A stretch of DNA of 64,000 nucleotides from Thermodesulfobacteriota bacterium (lineage in GTDB: Bacteria; Desulfobacterota; UBA8473), in assembly GCA_040757775.1 (NCBI GenBank), contig JBFLWQ010000012.1:1-64000 (forward strand), read 5' to 3'. Under the pieces are notes generated by a model. It did no database searches and had not been told where the DNA came from. It saw nothing but the letters and a program-made list of their open reading frames with translations. This document shows, piece after piece, positions 26,420 through 35,235 of the stretch. The translations under genes and the position numbers were made by a program. Each line of letters starts with the position of its first letter. Within the stretch, counting starts at the first letter, position 1.

Positions 26420-26777
26420 AGTCTTGCTTGTTGACGACGAGGTTGATTTCACGGCCAGTCTGCGCAGGGTCCTGAGCCGTCGGGGCTTCGATGTAGAAGT
26501 GGCAGCAGATGGTTTGTCTGCCCTGGCTCGGGTTGTTCAGGGATACTTCGATGTGGTGGTGCTCGACGTCAAGATGCCAGGGATGAACGGTCTCCATGTC
26601 CTGTCAGAAATCAAACGCCTCTCACTGCCCACCCGGGTTATCCTCCTGACCGGTCACTCCTCTTTAACTGAAGAGGAAAATACCTTAAAGGGCGAAGCCT
26701 TTGCCTATCTTTTAAAGCCATACCCGATTCTGAAACTGGTGGAAATGATAAAGGCAGCAGTGGCAAAGAACCTATAA
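26406..26777 (+). CDS. single-domain response regulator
   Basis: 123 residues: a receiver with LLVDDE, phospho-acceptor Asp54 in VLDVKMPGM and lysine in LLKPYPI. It starts 14 bases inside the bPH-like gene and precedes the PEP-synthase-like gene by 85 bp with a hairpin between. A likely phosphorylation source is the 17618 or 20384 kinase upstream. Confidence 0.9.
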   Translation: MEGIKVLLVDDEVDFTASLRRVLSRRGFDVEVAADGLSALARVVQGYFDVVVLDVKMPGMNGLHVLSEIKRLSLPTRVILLTGHSSLTEEENTLKGEAFAYLLKPYPILKLVEMIKAAVAKNL

Positions 26778-26791
26778 ATCAGGAGGCATAA

Positions 26792-26816
26792 GAGGGGCGG
26801 GGTTACCCCGCCCCTC
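26792..26816 (+). terminator. strong G/C hairpin between receiver and PEP-synthase-like gene
   Basis: GAGGGGCGGGG-TTA-CCCCGCCCCTC: an 11-bp perfect stem with a 3-base loop. There is no following T-run, and the same GGGGCGGGGTTA unit recurs imperfectly at 40455-40479, so it may be a repeat family member that attenuates or stabilises mRNA here. Confidence 0.55.
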
Positions 26817-26862
26817 GACCCCTCGAATTCTTGAAATCTTTTTGCGGCGAAGGCGATCTTAA

Positions 26863-29526
26863 ATGGAAGGTATAAAACCACCCAACAGTTCAGGAAGGGC
26901 GGTTGAATGGCTGTGCCGGATAGCTGCCATGCTGTGGCGCAGCATTCTTTTTTTCCTCGAAATAGTTGGTATTTGCAGGGAAGAAAGCATTGACCATGCC
27001 GCCCAGGTGGCAAGACTTAAGCTCTATCACGCCGAATTCCGTAAGCTTCTCTCCGCAAACAACAGTTTCCTCGAAACTATGGCTGATCTGGAACACAAAT
27101 TCTTGAAAAGGGAATATATTGAGCGTTCTTTCATAAAACGGAAGGTAATGCGTGCCATTGCGGATGTCCATGCCATGGTGGAGAGCCTGAATGTCATCTC
27201 TGATGCCCGCTATCCCGATTTGAGAAAGGTTCTGGGACAGAACACGGCTGCCCTGACGACTTTAGTTGAGGACTCAAGCCAGACGGTTCCTGCCGAACTC
27301 GTGCTCGAAATGTCTGCAATATTCAGAAATCACGCCGATCTGACGGGTGGTAAGATGGCAAATCTTGGTGAGATAAGGAATGTCCTGCAATTGCCTACAC
27401 CGGACGGCTTTGTTGTTACTACCGAGGGCTTTCGGCTGGTTATTGAAGAAGGCGGTATACGTTCATGGGTGCAGGACAGGCACATGGAACTCCTCTCATC
27501 AGGGAATGTAGCAGGGATTAGCCGGGACATCAGAGAAATGATAGAAAAGGTAGAGGTTCCCATCGCTCTCAGGGAAGCTATGTTCGACCTTTATGGACGG
27601 CTTGCCCGGAGGATTGGGTCGAGTCCCTCGTTGGCAGTGCGTTCCAGTGCCCTGGGAGAGGACAGTGATTTTTCGTTTGCCGGTCAGTTTTTATCACTCC
27701 TCAACGTAGGTCGAGAGGGGCTGCTCAGCGCCTATCTTAAAGTAGTGGCCAGCCTTTACTCTCCTGAAGCGATCCACTATCAGCTCCTCCACGGGATATT
27801 AGCTGATTCCGCAGAGATGGCTGTGGGGTGTATCGCTATAGTGGATGCCCTGGTAAGCGGAGTTGCCTTTTCAAAGGATCCCAACCAGCCTGATTCAGGG
27901 TATGTACTGATCCAGGCTATACGCGGGCTGGGGCTACCTCTGGTGGAGGGGAGAACCTCGCCGGAGAGTATCTTTGTTCCAAGGGAAGATAGGGGATACG
28001 TGATTACCCGGATTCCTTCCCAGCAGAAAAGCCGTTTCATCCCTTCCCCGGATGCCGGGCTGAAAGAGGAAACACTCAGACTGGAGGAGGTTGGACAGGA
28101 TTGCCTTACCGATAGTGAAGCGCAGCAACTGGCACAGTGGGCTCTTAAGCTGGAGACTCACTTCGGTGCCCCACAGGATATTGAGTGGGCGATGGATAAA
28201 AACCGGCAGATCATTCTTCTCCAGTCCAGGCCTTTACGTCTTTTCAAGCATATCGTTCACACCGATATGCCTGTAGACGGTTTCCCGGTACTGGTGAGAG
28301 GAGGAGAAGTGGCATGTCCCGGCGTGGGTAGCGGTCCGGCTGTCCACATAACTGAGGATGAAGGCATGGATACCTTCCCCGGTGGCGGGGTTCTGGTTGC
28401 CAGAAGGTCCTCGCCCAAGTTCATAAGGGTTATGTCGAAGGCACGGGCTATTGTTACTGACTTCGGGAGTACCACCGGCCATATGGCTTCCCTGGCAAGG
28501 GAATTTCGGGTACCAACCCTTCTGAATACCAGGGTAGCAACGCGTGAAATTCCTCCGGGCACGATGATTACCGTAGATGCAAACAACGGCTTTGTATATG
28601 AGGGTAAGCTTCCCATAAGGGAAGAGAAAGAGGCTGAGGAATGGGGTTTTTATTCAGGGGTACAAAAGTCCCCCTCACCAAGGTTTCAACTCCTCGAGAG
28701 AGTTATCGAGCTTGTTGCGCCTCTTTACCTTACAGATCCGCGTTCTCCTGAATTTACAGCAGATAAATGCCGGACCCTCCACGATCTTGCCCGTTATATC
28801 CACGAAAAGTCCTACAAGGAGATGTTCATGATGGGCAAGAGGGTCGGGGATCTCCGGGCATCCAGCTACTACCTGGATGTTTTTCTCCCTATTGATCTCT
28901 ACCTTATAGATCTTGGCGGGGGTATTGAAGGAATGCCCAGGGGACGAAGGGTGAAACCTTCCCAGATTGCCTCTGTACCCCTTGCTGCACTTCTCAGAGG
29001 GATGCTGCACGAAAAGATACCCCGCTTTGGACCGAGACCCATGGACTTTCGGGGGTTATTCTCAATAATGATGCGCCATGCTGTGAACAGCCCGGAGACG
29101 GAATCAACCTTCCGAGATCCCTGCTATGCCATCATTTCTGATAATTATCTTAACTACACGGCAAGGGTCGGGTATCATTTCAGCGTGGTAGATACCTATT
29201 GCGGCAACACGCCGAATAAAAACTACATCAGCCTGACCTTCAGAGGCGGAGCGGCGGACTACACCCGCCGTAGTCGAAGGGCAAGAGCCATCGCCGGAAT
29301 TCTCAGAGAGTATGATTTATCTGTCGAGGTAAGTCACGATCTGGTCAATGCTCGTCTGGGGAAGGCAACCAGGGAGGAGACCGTCAGCCACCTGGAGATG
29401 ATAGGAAGTCTCTTTCAGTTCTTCAGGCAGATGGATGTTGCCATGACTAATGAGGATTCTGTCCAGCTGCTGAAGGATGCCTTCCTTCGGGGTGATTATG
29501 ACCTTGAAAAGCTCATGGGGTGCTAA
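26863..29526 (+). CDS. PEP-synthase-like phosphohistidine protein with novel C-terminal domain
   Basis: 887 residues. After a helical N-terminal region (~30-150) comes the ATP-grasp domain of PEP synthase/PPDK: GGKMANLGE (~172), RSSALGED with FAGQF (~268), GVAFSKDP (~340), DIEWAMD and LQSRPL (~450). The mobile phosphohistidine domain follows (~485-590), with the catalytic His in TTGHMASLARE. The PEP/pyruvate TIM barrel is missing; residues ~600-887 form a domain I do not recognise, with PIDLYLIDLGGG, RVGYHFS, DTYC, FRGGAAD and a basic RRSRRARAI. It probably autophosphorylates from ATP and passes phosphate to an unknown acceptor. A paralog ends at 62446. The start lacks a strong ribosome site. 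Its stop overlaps that of convergent hypE. Confidence 0.75.
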   Translation: MEGIKPPNSSGRAVEWLCRIAAMLWRSILFFLEIVGICREESIDHAAQVARLKLYHAEFRKLLSANNSFLETMADLEHKFLKREYIERSFIKRKVMRAIADVHAMVESLNVISDARYPDLRKVLGQNTAALTTLVEDSSQTVPAELVLEMSAIFRNHADLTGGKMANLGEIRNVLQLPTPDGFVVTTEGFRLVIEEGGIRSWVQDRHMELLSSGNVAGISRDIREMIEKVEVPIALREAMFDLYGRLARRIGSSPSLAVRSSALGEDSDFSFAGQFLSLLNVGREGLLSAYLKVVASLYSPEAIHYQLLHGILADSAEMAVGCIAIVDALVSGVAFSKDPNQPDSGYVLIQAIRGLGLPLVEGRTSPESIFVPREDRGYVITRIPSQQKSRFIPSPDAGLKEETLRLEEVGQDCLTDSEAQQLAQWALKLETHFGAPQDIEWAMDKNRQIILLQSRPLRLFKHIVHTDMPVDGFPVLVRGGEVACPGVGSGPAVHITEDEGMDTFPGGGVLVARRSSPKFIRVMSKARAIVTDFGSTTGHMASLAREFRVPTLLNTRVATREIPPGTMITVDANNGFVYEGKLPIREEKEAEEWGFYSGVQKSPSPRFQLLERVIELVAPLYLTDPRSPEFTADKCRTLHDLARYIHEKSYKEMFMMGKRVGDLRASSYYLDVFLPIDLYLIDLGGGIEGMPRGRRVKPSQIASVPLAALLRGMLHEKIPRFGPRPMDFRGLFSIMMRHAVNSPETESTFRDPCYAIISDNYLNYTARVGYHFSVVDTYCGNTPNKNYISLTFRGGAADYTRRSRRARAIAGILREYDLSVEVSHDLVNARLGKATREETVSHLEMIGSLFQFFRQMDVAMTNEDSVQLLKDAFLRGDYDLEKLMGC

Positions 29527-30521
29527 CATATCCTCGGCAGCTGTTCACCTGCCAGCATATCCAGGATTCTTGTACCACCAATCTTTGTCCTAAGGCAGAC
29601 CCTGCCGTTTAACTCAGCCGCCACCTCACCAATAATTTCGCTTTCCTTTCCCAGGGGATTACCTTTCATTATCTTAAGCACCTCACCGGTGCAATCCCGT
29701 TTCGCTACTACCACCATCTTCCCTTCATTTGCCAGGTACAAAGGGTCAAGTCCAATGAGTTCACACACCGCTGCCACTCCGTCAGATACCCCTATCTTAT
29801 CCTCATAAACCACAATACCCAGACCTATACCTTCGGCGATTTCATTCAGGGTAGTTGCCAGTCCACCCCTGGTAGGGTCTCTCATAAACTTCACCCCATC
29901 TACCTCAAGGATATCAGATGCAAGCTGGTTTAAAGGGGCAAGATCACTTGTAACCCGGGAGCGAAAAGGAAACTCCTCCCTGGCTAAAAGCACCGAAACT
30001 TCGTGTTCCCCAACACTTCCCGAAAGTATGATTCTGTCTCCAGTTTCAATTCCTTTCACGGAGAGGTCTTTTTTTACTATCCCGACACCGGAGGTATTTA
30101 TGTAAATCCTGTCTGCTCCTCCTTTTTCAACTACCTTGGTGTCTCCGGTAACTAAAAGCACCCCGGCAATCTGTGCTGCCTGAGTCATAGAGAGGGCTAT
30201 CTCTTCGAGTACCCTTTGATCCAATCCCTCCTCTATTATAAAACCGCAGGAGATATACAGCGGTTCTGCCCCCATGACTGCCAGGTCATTCACTGTCCCA
30301 AAGACCGAGAGTTTACCAATATCTCCTCCTGGAAAGAATATAGGTTTCACCACATAGGAATCCGTAGTGAAGGCAAGCCTTGTTCCCCCTATCTCAACTA
30401 TTGCCCCATCATCCTTTTCTGAAAGGAAAGGGTTATCGAAGTTCTTAAGGAAAACCTTATCAATAAGGCTGTGAGATAGACTTCCCCCACTGCCATGAGC
30501 CAGGAGTATCTTTTTATCCAT
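29523..30521 (-). CDS. hypE: hydrogenase maturation protein HypE
   Basis: 332 residues from the ATG at 30521, which overlaps the hypD stop by 8 bases (a longer GTG start at 30539 is possible). PurM-like fold: N-terminal AHGSGGSLSH, FTTDSYVV, DPTRGGLAT. The C-terminus is PRIC, the cysteine that receives carbamoyl from HypF and is dehydrated to thiocyanate for the Fe(CN)2CO centre of [NiFe] hydrogenase. Last gene of the hyp run. Its stop codon overlaps the stop of the convergent PEP-synthase-like gene. Confidence 0.97.
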   Translation of the reverse strand: MDKKILLAHGSGGSLSHSLIDKVFLKNFDNPFLSEKDDGAIVEIGGTRLAFTTDSYVVKPIFFPGGDIGKLSVFGTVNDLAVMGAEPLYISCGFIIEEGLDQRVLEEIALSMTQAAQIAGVLLVTGDTKVVEKGGADRIYINTSGVGIVKKDLSVKGIETGDRIILSGSVGEHEVSVLLAREEFPFRSRVTSDLAPLNQLASDILEVDGVKFMRDPTRGGLATTLNEIAEGIGLGIVVYEDKIGVSDGVAAVCELIGLDPLYLANEGKMVVVAKRDCTGEVLKIMKGNPLGKESEIIGEVAAELNGRVCLRTKIGGTRILDMLAGEQLPRIC

Positions 30522-31596
30522 ATTTGTAATAGGCGGCACAACTTCCCTCGCTGCTTACCATGCAGGGGCCCAAAGGAGAATAGGGGGTACAATTTCCGCC
30601 AAAATGGGGACACTGATTCGGAACCTTTCTCCCCTTCAGTATCTCCCCGCAGATGCAACCTTCGTTTTCAACCGAAGGTCTTTCTTTCAAACGAAATACC
30701 TCTCCGGCGTCGAGTTCTTTATACTCCTCCCCCATAGCATAGCCACTATTGGCTATTGTTCCGAGCCCCCTCCATTCACTGTCTTTTTCGATAAACACCT
30801 TATTTAACAGAGCCATTGCTCCCGGGTTTCCATCATTCTTTACTACCCTTCTGTACTGAATCTCTACAGCAGCCCTTCTTTCCTTAAGCTGGTACAGAAT
30901 CATACAGATACCCTGAAGGATGTCAAGGGGTTCAAATCCGCAGATGACCGAAGGTATGCCATATCCCTCAGCAAGGAAAAGATATGTATTCACACCGATA
31001 ATGGTGCTCACGTGACCTGGCAGGATAAAGCCATCTACCTTTAATTCACTGTCTTCTGCCAGTAATCTCAGTGCCGGTGGGATCCGTTTATGGGCAGACA
31101 GAAAGTATAGATTCGAAATCCCCATTTTCTTAGCCTCTATAGCTGTCACTGCTACAGAGGGGGATGTAGTCTCAAAACCAACAGCCAGAAATACCACCTT
31201 TTTATCAGGGTTATTCCTGGCTATATTCAAGGCATCAAGGGGTGAATAAACTACCGCTATTTTTTTGCCTGCTGCCCTTTTCGTTTCCAGACTTGAAATT
31301 GAACCAGGAACCCGCATCATGTCGCCAAAGGTAGCAATTATCAAGTCTTCTGTCTCTGACAGGGCAATTGCATGGTCCAGGTAGGCGGCAGGGGTAACAC
31401 ACACCGGGCACCCCGGACCTGAAAGCAGCCTTATTGACTGAGGAAGGAGGGACCTGATCCCTGAGCGGAAGATGGACATAGTATGGGTTCCACAGACCTC
31501 CATAATGGTTACTTCAGAATCTCCCATGATGGATTCCATTTTTTTTATAAGGCACAGGCAGAGATTCCGATCCCTGAATTCATCAATATACTTCAT
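30514..31596 (-). CDS. hypD: hydrogenase maturation protein HypD
   Basis: 360 residues. Contains the HypD signatures EVCGTHTM (~36), SGPGCPVCVTP (~63), and the C-terminal [4Fe-4S]-binding cysteines in the EGCICGEILKG and CPHFGGNCTPYSPLGPC region. HypD is the scaffold on which the Fe(CN)2CO group is assembled with HypC and HypE. CAGGAGA precedes the ATG. Full length for the family. Confidence 0.97.
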   Translation of the reverse strand: MKYIDEFRDRNLCLCLIKKMESIMGDSEVTIMEVCGTHTMSIFRSGIRSLLPQSIRLLSGPGCPVCVTPAAYLDHAIALSETEDLIIATFGDMMRVPGSISSLETKRAAGKKIAVVYSPLDALNIARNNPDKKVVFLAVGFETTSPSVAVTAIEAKKMGISNLYFLSAHKRIPPALRLLAEDSELKVDGFILPGHVSTIIGVNTYLFLAEGYGIPSVICGFEPLDILQGICMILYQLKERRAAVEIQYRRVVKNDGNPGAMALLNKVFIEKDSEWRGLGTIANSGYAMGEEYKELDAGEVFRLKERPSVENEGCICGEILKGRKVPNQCPHFGGNCTPYSPLGPCMVSSEGSCAAYYKYG

Positions 31597-31640
31597 CCAA
31601 AAACATCTCCTGTATGCATTCAGCTACCAGTCATCAGTCT

Positions 31641-31853
31641 TTAGCTTATCATCTCCTTTATCATGGAAAGGGTTTCGACTGCTTCCTTTTCGTCAACCCT
31701 GGCAATGGCAAAACCAGCATGTACCAGGACATAATCCCCTGTGGATACATCGTCTACGAGAGCGAGGCTTACCTCAACCTTTGCCTCACCGATAGATACT
31801 GTACCCATTTCTCCCCGGACTTCCTCAATTCGGGCAGGGACACCTAGACACAT
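31641..31853 (-). CDS. hypC: hydrogenase maturation chaperone HypC
   Basis: 70 residues starting MCLGVPARI, with the essential Cys2 that holds the iron group and contacts the large-subunit precursor. I chose the ATG at 31853 over a GTG one codon earlier because Cys2 must follow Met1. The start overlaps the hypF stop (TGATG), so translation is coupled. Confidence 0.96.
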   Translation of the reverse strand: MCLGVPARIEEVRGEMGTVSIGEAKVEVSLALVDDVSTGDYVLVHAGFAIARVDEKEAVETLSMIKEMIS

Positions 31854-34162
31854 CACTTCTCCAGTTTTTTGAGGGCTACCATTGCCTGTCCCAGAGATAT
31901 CCCCCCATCGTTGGGTGGAACATCGTGGTGGGTGAGGACAAGAAACCCATTTTTCTTTAATCTGTCAACGGATAAATTCAGCAATCTCACATTCTGAAAA
32001 ACACCGCCGCTCAATGCTACCATATTTAAGGCTGTCTTTTCCCTTATCCGTCTGCATACCTCAATGATGATAGTTGAGATGGTATTGTGAAACCGTGCTG
32101 ATACTATACCTTTCTCTGTCCTGGACATAAGGTCATCTATTATGCCCCTTATTACACCTTGAGCCCTGATCGTTAAGGGCAAAGTGTCGAGAAGCTCAAA
32201 GGTGTACTCCCCTTCTTCGCCATGAGATGCTAACATCTCCAGCTCTACTGCCGCCTGACCCTCGTAGTTTATCTTTTCCTTTACGCCCAGTATGGCAGAT
32301 ACTGCATCAAACAGCCTACCCATACCTGAGGTCAGAGGAGAATTGATTCCTCTTTCTATCATCTGCTTAAAGATATGAAGCCTTTCAATATCCCATCTTA
32401 AGTTAAGGATATTAATCACCCTGAACGCGTCATCAACGAAGCTCTCCAGGAGGTAGGCGAATCCCATCCGGTAAGGCTCTTTGATCGCCTTCTCCCCGCC
32501 GGCCATAGGTACATATTCCAGGTGCGCCATCCTCTCAAAGGAGCTAAAATCCCCTACAAGAAACTCACCGCCCCATATCTTGCCATCCTCTCCATACCCT
32601 GAACCATCAAATATTACCCCTATAACCCTATCCGTTACACCATTTTCCCCAAGACAGGATGCCAGGTGGGCATGGTGGTGCTGGATCCCTATCTTTTCTC
32701 CTCCCTGAGCCAGGGCGTATCTTGTTGAGAGATAATCGGGATGTAAGTCATAGCAGGTTACTTTTGGTCTCACGTGAAAAAGCCTTTTGAAATCTTCTAT
32801 CCCTCCCTCAAAGGAACGGAGGGTCTCCAGGTTATCCAGATCCCCTATATGATGGCTTAAAAAGGCATGATTTCCTCTGGTAAGACAAAAGGTATTCTTT
32901 AATTGTCCCCCACATGCCAGAACCTCACCTCCAGAAAGGGGCAGTGTTATCGAGAGGGGAACATAACCCCTTGATCTCCGTATCATCATTGCGGCGCCGT
33001 CGAATATACGAGCTACAGTGTCATCTGTCCTCTGGTAGATTTCTCTATTGTGGAGCAGGAAGTAGTCGGCAATCCTGCCCAATCTCAGTATCGCCTCGGA
33101 ATCGTGGTAGGCGATGGGTTCATCTGATATATTACCGCTTGTCATCACCAGAGGTCTCTTTACCTCTTTTAAAATCAGGTAGTGAAGGGGAGAATAGGGA
33201 AGCATAACCCCAAGGTATCTGTTCCCTGGTGCTACCTCCTCTGAAATAAGATTGGAATCCCCCCTCTTCTTTAAAAGGACTATTGGCCTCTTAGGATCAA
33301 GGAGTAGGGACTCTTCCTCCCTTTCCAGATAACAAAAGGTTTTTATCTCTTCAATCCCTTCTACCATCAGAGCAAAGGGTTTATCCTCACGATATTTTCT
33401 GCCCCGAAGCCTTGTCACCGCTTCCCTGTTGGTGGCATCACAGGCAAGATGGTATCCCCCAATCCCTTTTATGGCAACAATAAAACCATGAAGGATGAGG
33501 TGGGCTACCTCATTGACAATGTCCTGACAATACACCCTTTTCCCGTTACAGTCGAAAAGGGATATCTCAGGCCCACATTTTGGACAGGCATTTGGTTGAG
33601 CATGGAATCTCCGGTTCAAAGGGTCTTCGTATTCACTTTTACAGGGTAAACACATGATAAATTCCGACATGGTGGTCTTATCCCTGTCATAGGGGACATC
33701 CTTGATGATAGTAAACCTGGGACCACAGTTGGTACAGTTGACGAAGGGGTAAAGGTATCTCCTGTCCGCAGGGTCGAACAGTTCATCGAGACAATCCTCG
33801 CAGACAGAGATATCCGGGGAGACAGGAACAAACTGCCCCTCTTCCCTGAGGCTCTCCCTTATCTCAAACCTGTTGTATCCCTGGAGGCTAAGATTGCCTT
33901 GAATTTCTATATTTTCTATGTGGGACAATACAGGAGGATTAGAGTTAATCTCATTAACGAATCCTTCGAGATTACGGCTGCTGCCCTCCACTTCTATCTC
34001 CACCCCGGCAGAAGAATTGCACACCCATCCTGTAAGGTTGTATTTATTTGCCAGGTTGTAAACGAAAGGACGAAACCCAACCCCCTGGACTATCCCCTTT
34101 ATTTTAATGGAAAGCCGAATTTTATCTCCATATCTTTCTGCCTTGATTGCTTCCGGAGCCAA
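31853..34162 (-). CDS. hypF: carbamoyltransferase HypF
   Basis: 769 residues in the usual order: acylphosphatase domain (GIVQGVGFRPFVY, ~20-95), two C-x2-C...C-x2-C zinc fingers (CEDCLDELF...CTNCGPRF and CLPCKSEY...CPKCGPEI, ~115-205), YrdC-like domain (~210-400), and the Kae1-like domain with HHHAHLASCL (~485) and GGVFQNVRLL. It makes the carbamoyl group later turned to cyanide on HypE. The start is TTG at 34162, supported by GAGAGG 4-5 bases upstream. Confidence 0.96.
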   Translation of the reverse strand: MAPEAIKAERYGDKIRLSIKIKGIVQGVGFRPFVYNLANKYNLTGWVCNSSAGVEIEVEGSSRNLEGFVNEINSNPPVLSHIENIEIQGNLSLQGYNRFEIRESLREEGQFVPVSPDISVCEDCLDELFDPADRRYLYPFVNCTNCGPRFTIIKDVPYDRDKTTMSEFIMCLPCKSEYEDPLNRRFHAQPNACPKCGPEISLFDCNGKRVYCQDIVNEVAHLILHGFIVAIKGIGGYHLACDATNREAVTRLRGRKYREDKPFALMVEGIEEIKTFCYLEREEESLLLDPKRPIVLLKKRGDSNLISEEVAPGNRYLGVMLPYSPLHYLILKEVKRPLVMTSGNISDEPIAYHDSEAILRLGRIADYFLLHNREIYQRTDDTVARIFDGAAMMIRRSRGYVPLSITLPLSGGEVLACGGQLKNTFCLTRGNHAFLSHHIGDLDNLETLRSFEGGIEDFKRLFHVRPKVTCYDLHPDYLSTRYALAQGGEKIGIQHHHAHLASCLGENGVTDRVIGVIFDGSGYGEDGKIWGGEFLVGDFSSFERMAHLEYVPMAGGEKAIKEPYRMGFAYLLESFVDDAFRVINILNLRWDIERLHIFKQMIERGINSPLTSGMGRLFDAVSAILGVKEKINYEGQAAVELEMLASHGEEGEYTFELLDTLPLTIRAQGVIRGIIDDLMSRTEKGIVSARFHNTISTIIIEVCRRIREKTALNMVALSGGVFQNVRLLNLSVDRLKKNGFLVLTHHDVPPNDGGISLGQAMVALKKLEK

Positions 34163-34190
34163 CGTACCTCTCTACTTTCTCAAATATCAG

Positions 34191-34841
34191 CTATCTTCCC
34201 TCAACCTCTTTAACCAACCATTCATACCAGCCGTCTAACCCACTCTCGGTTTTGCAAGAGACCTCAAAGATACGCAAGTTAGGATTGACCTTCAGGGAAT
34301 TCTCTCTCAGTCTTATGATATCACAATCACAGTAAGGTAAGAGGTCGATCTTATTTATAATTAATACCTGAGACTCGTGAAACATAAGGGGGTATTTCAG
34401 GGGTTTGTCTTCTCCCTCTGCGATACTCAGTATCATTACCTTCATATCTTCGCCCAGTCTGAATTCTGCAGGGCAGACCAGATTTCCTACATTCTCGATA
34501 AAGAGGATGTCAATATTTGCCAGATCAAGCTTCCCTATACCTTGATTTACCATGGTGGCATTGAGGTGGCATGCACCACCTGTATTTATCTGAACAACCT
34601 CGACCCCCTTCTTATGGATCCTTTCAGCATCCAGTTCTGTCTGAATATCCCCCTCGATAACCCCGATCCTGACCCTGTCTTTTAAAGCAGAAATGCTTTT
34701 TTCAAGCAGTGTTGTCTTACCAGCCCCCGGAGAGCTCATCAGATTCATTACAAGCGTCCCTTTTTCCTTGAACAGTCTCCTGTTTCCCTCGGCAATCATA
34801 TCATTGGCTTCTAGTATATCCTTTACAATCCCTATCTTCAT
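34191..34841 (-). CDS. hypB: nickel-insertion GTPase HypB
   Basis: 216 residues. SIMIBI-class GTPase with Walker A SSPGAGKTTL (~37-46), VIEGDIQTE, NTGGACHLNA and the NKIDL specificity motif. It lacks the N-terminal CxxCGC and His-rich stretches found in some HypB proteins, so it relies on the internal metal site (Cys-His of GGACHL). Works with HypA to deliver Ni to the large-subunit precursor. Confidence 0.96.
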   Translation of the reverse strand: MKIGIVKDILEANDMIAEGNRRLFKEKGTLVMNLMSSPGAGKTTLLEKSISALKDRVRIGVIEGDIQTELDAERIHKKGVEVVQINTGGACHLNATMVNQGIGKLDLANIDILFIENVGNLVCPAEFRLGEDMKVMILSIAEGEDKPLKYPLMFHESQVLIINKIDLLPYCDCDIIRLRENSLKVNPNLRIFEVSCKTESGLDGWYEWLVKEVEGR

Positions 34842-34875
34842 CTAATAAGTCCGTCCTGAAAAATTTCGGGGTGAA

Positions 34876-35217
34876 CTAACAAGCCTCCAGTTCTACTACC
34901 TGCAATTCCCTTCCAGAGATTATCTCCAGTCTGTTTCCCGTACAACCGGGACAGATAAAATCCAGTTCATCGAGGATAAAATCCAGTTGACAGTCACTAC
35001 ACCTGTACCTTATGGGGACTGAATCGATCTCCAGTACGGCTCCTTCTGCTCTGGTATCTCTGGTCATGATCTCAAAACAGAATTTCAGGGATGCCGGTTC
35101 AATAGCCGCCAGTTTGCCTACCCTCATGCCTATTTTAGTGACCCTGGACAGGTTGTTTACTGAAAGCTGCTCGTTTACTATATCCATGATATTCTGGACA
35201 ATGGATAGTTCATGCAT
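34876..35217 (-). CDS. hypA: nickel metallochaperone HypA
   Basis: 113 residues starting MHELSIVQNIM, giving the conserved Met-His-Glu nickel site, with the zinc motif CSDCQLDF...CPGCTGN near the C-terminus. First hyp gene after the two-component genes, 18 bp downstream of the kinase stop. Confidence 0.97.
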   Translation of the reverse strand: MHELSIVQNIMDIVNEQLSVNNLSRVTKIGMRVGKLAAIEPASLKFCFEIMTRDTRAEGAVLEIDSVPIRYRCSDCQLDFILDELDFICPGCTGNRLEIISGRELQVVELEAC

Positions 35218-35235
35218 GCTGTCACCCTTGGGAGT

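Noticed and set aside
26863-29526. Annotation as phosphoenolpyruvate synthase (PpsA)
   Set aside because: The PEP/pyruvate-binding TIM barrel and its catalytic Cys region are absent, replaced by an unrelated conserved domain, so the PpsA reaction is not supported.
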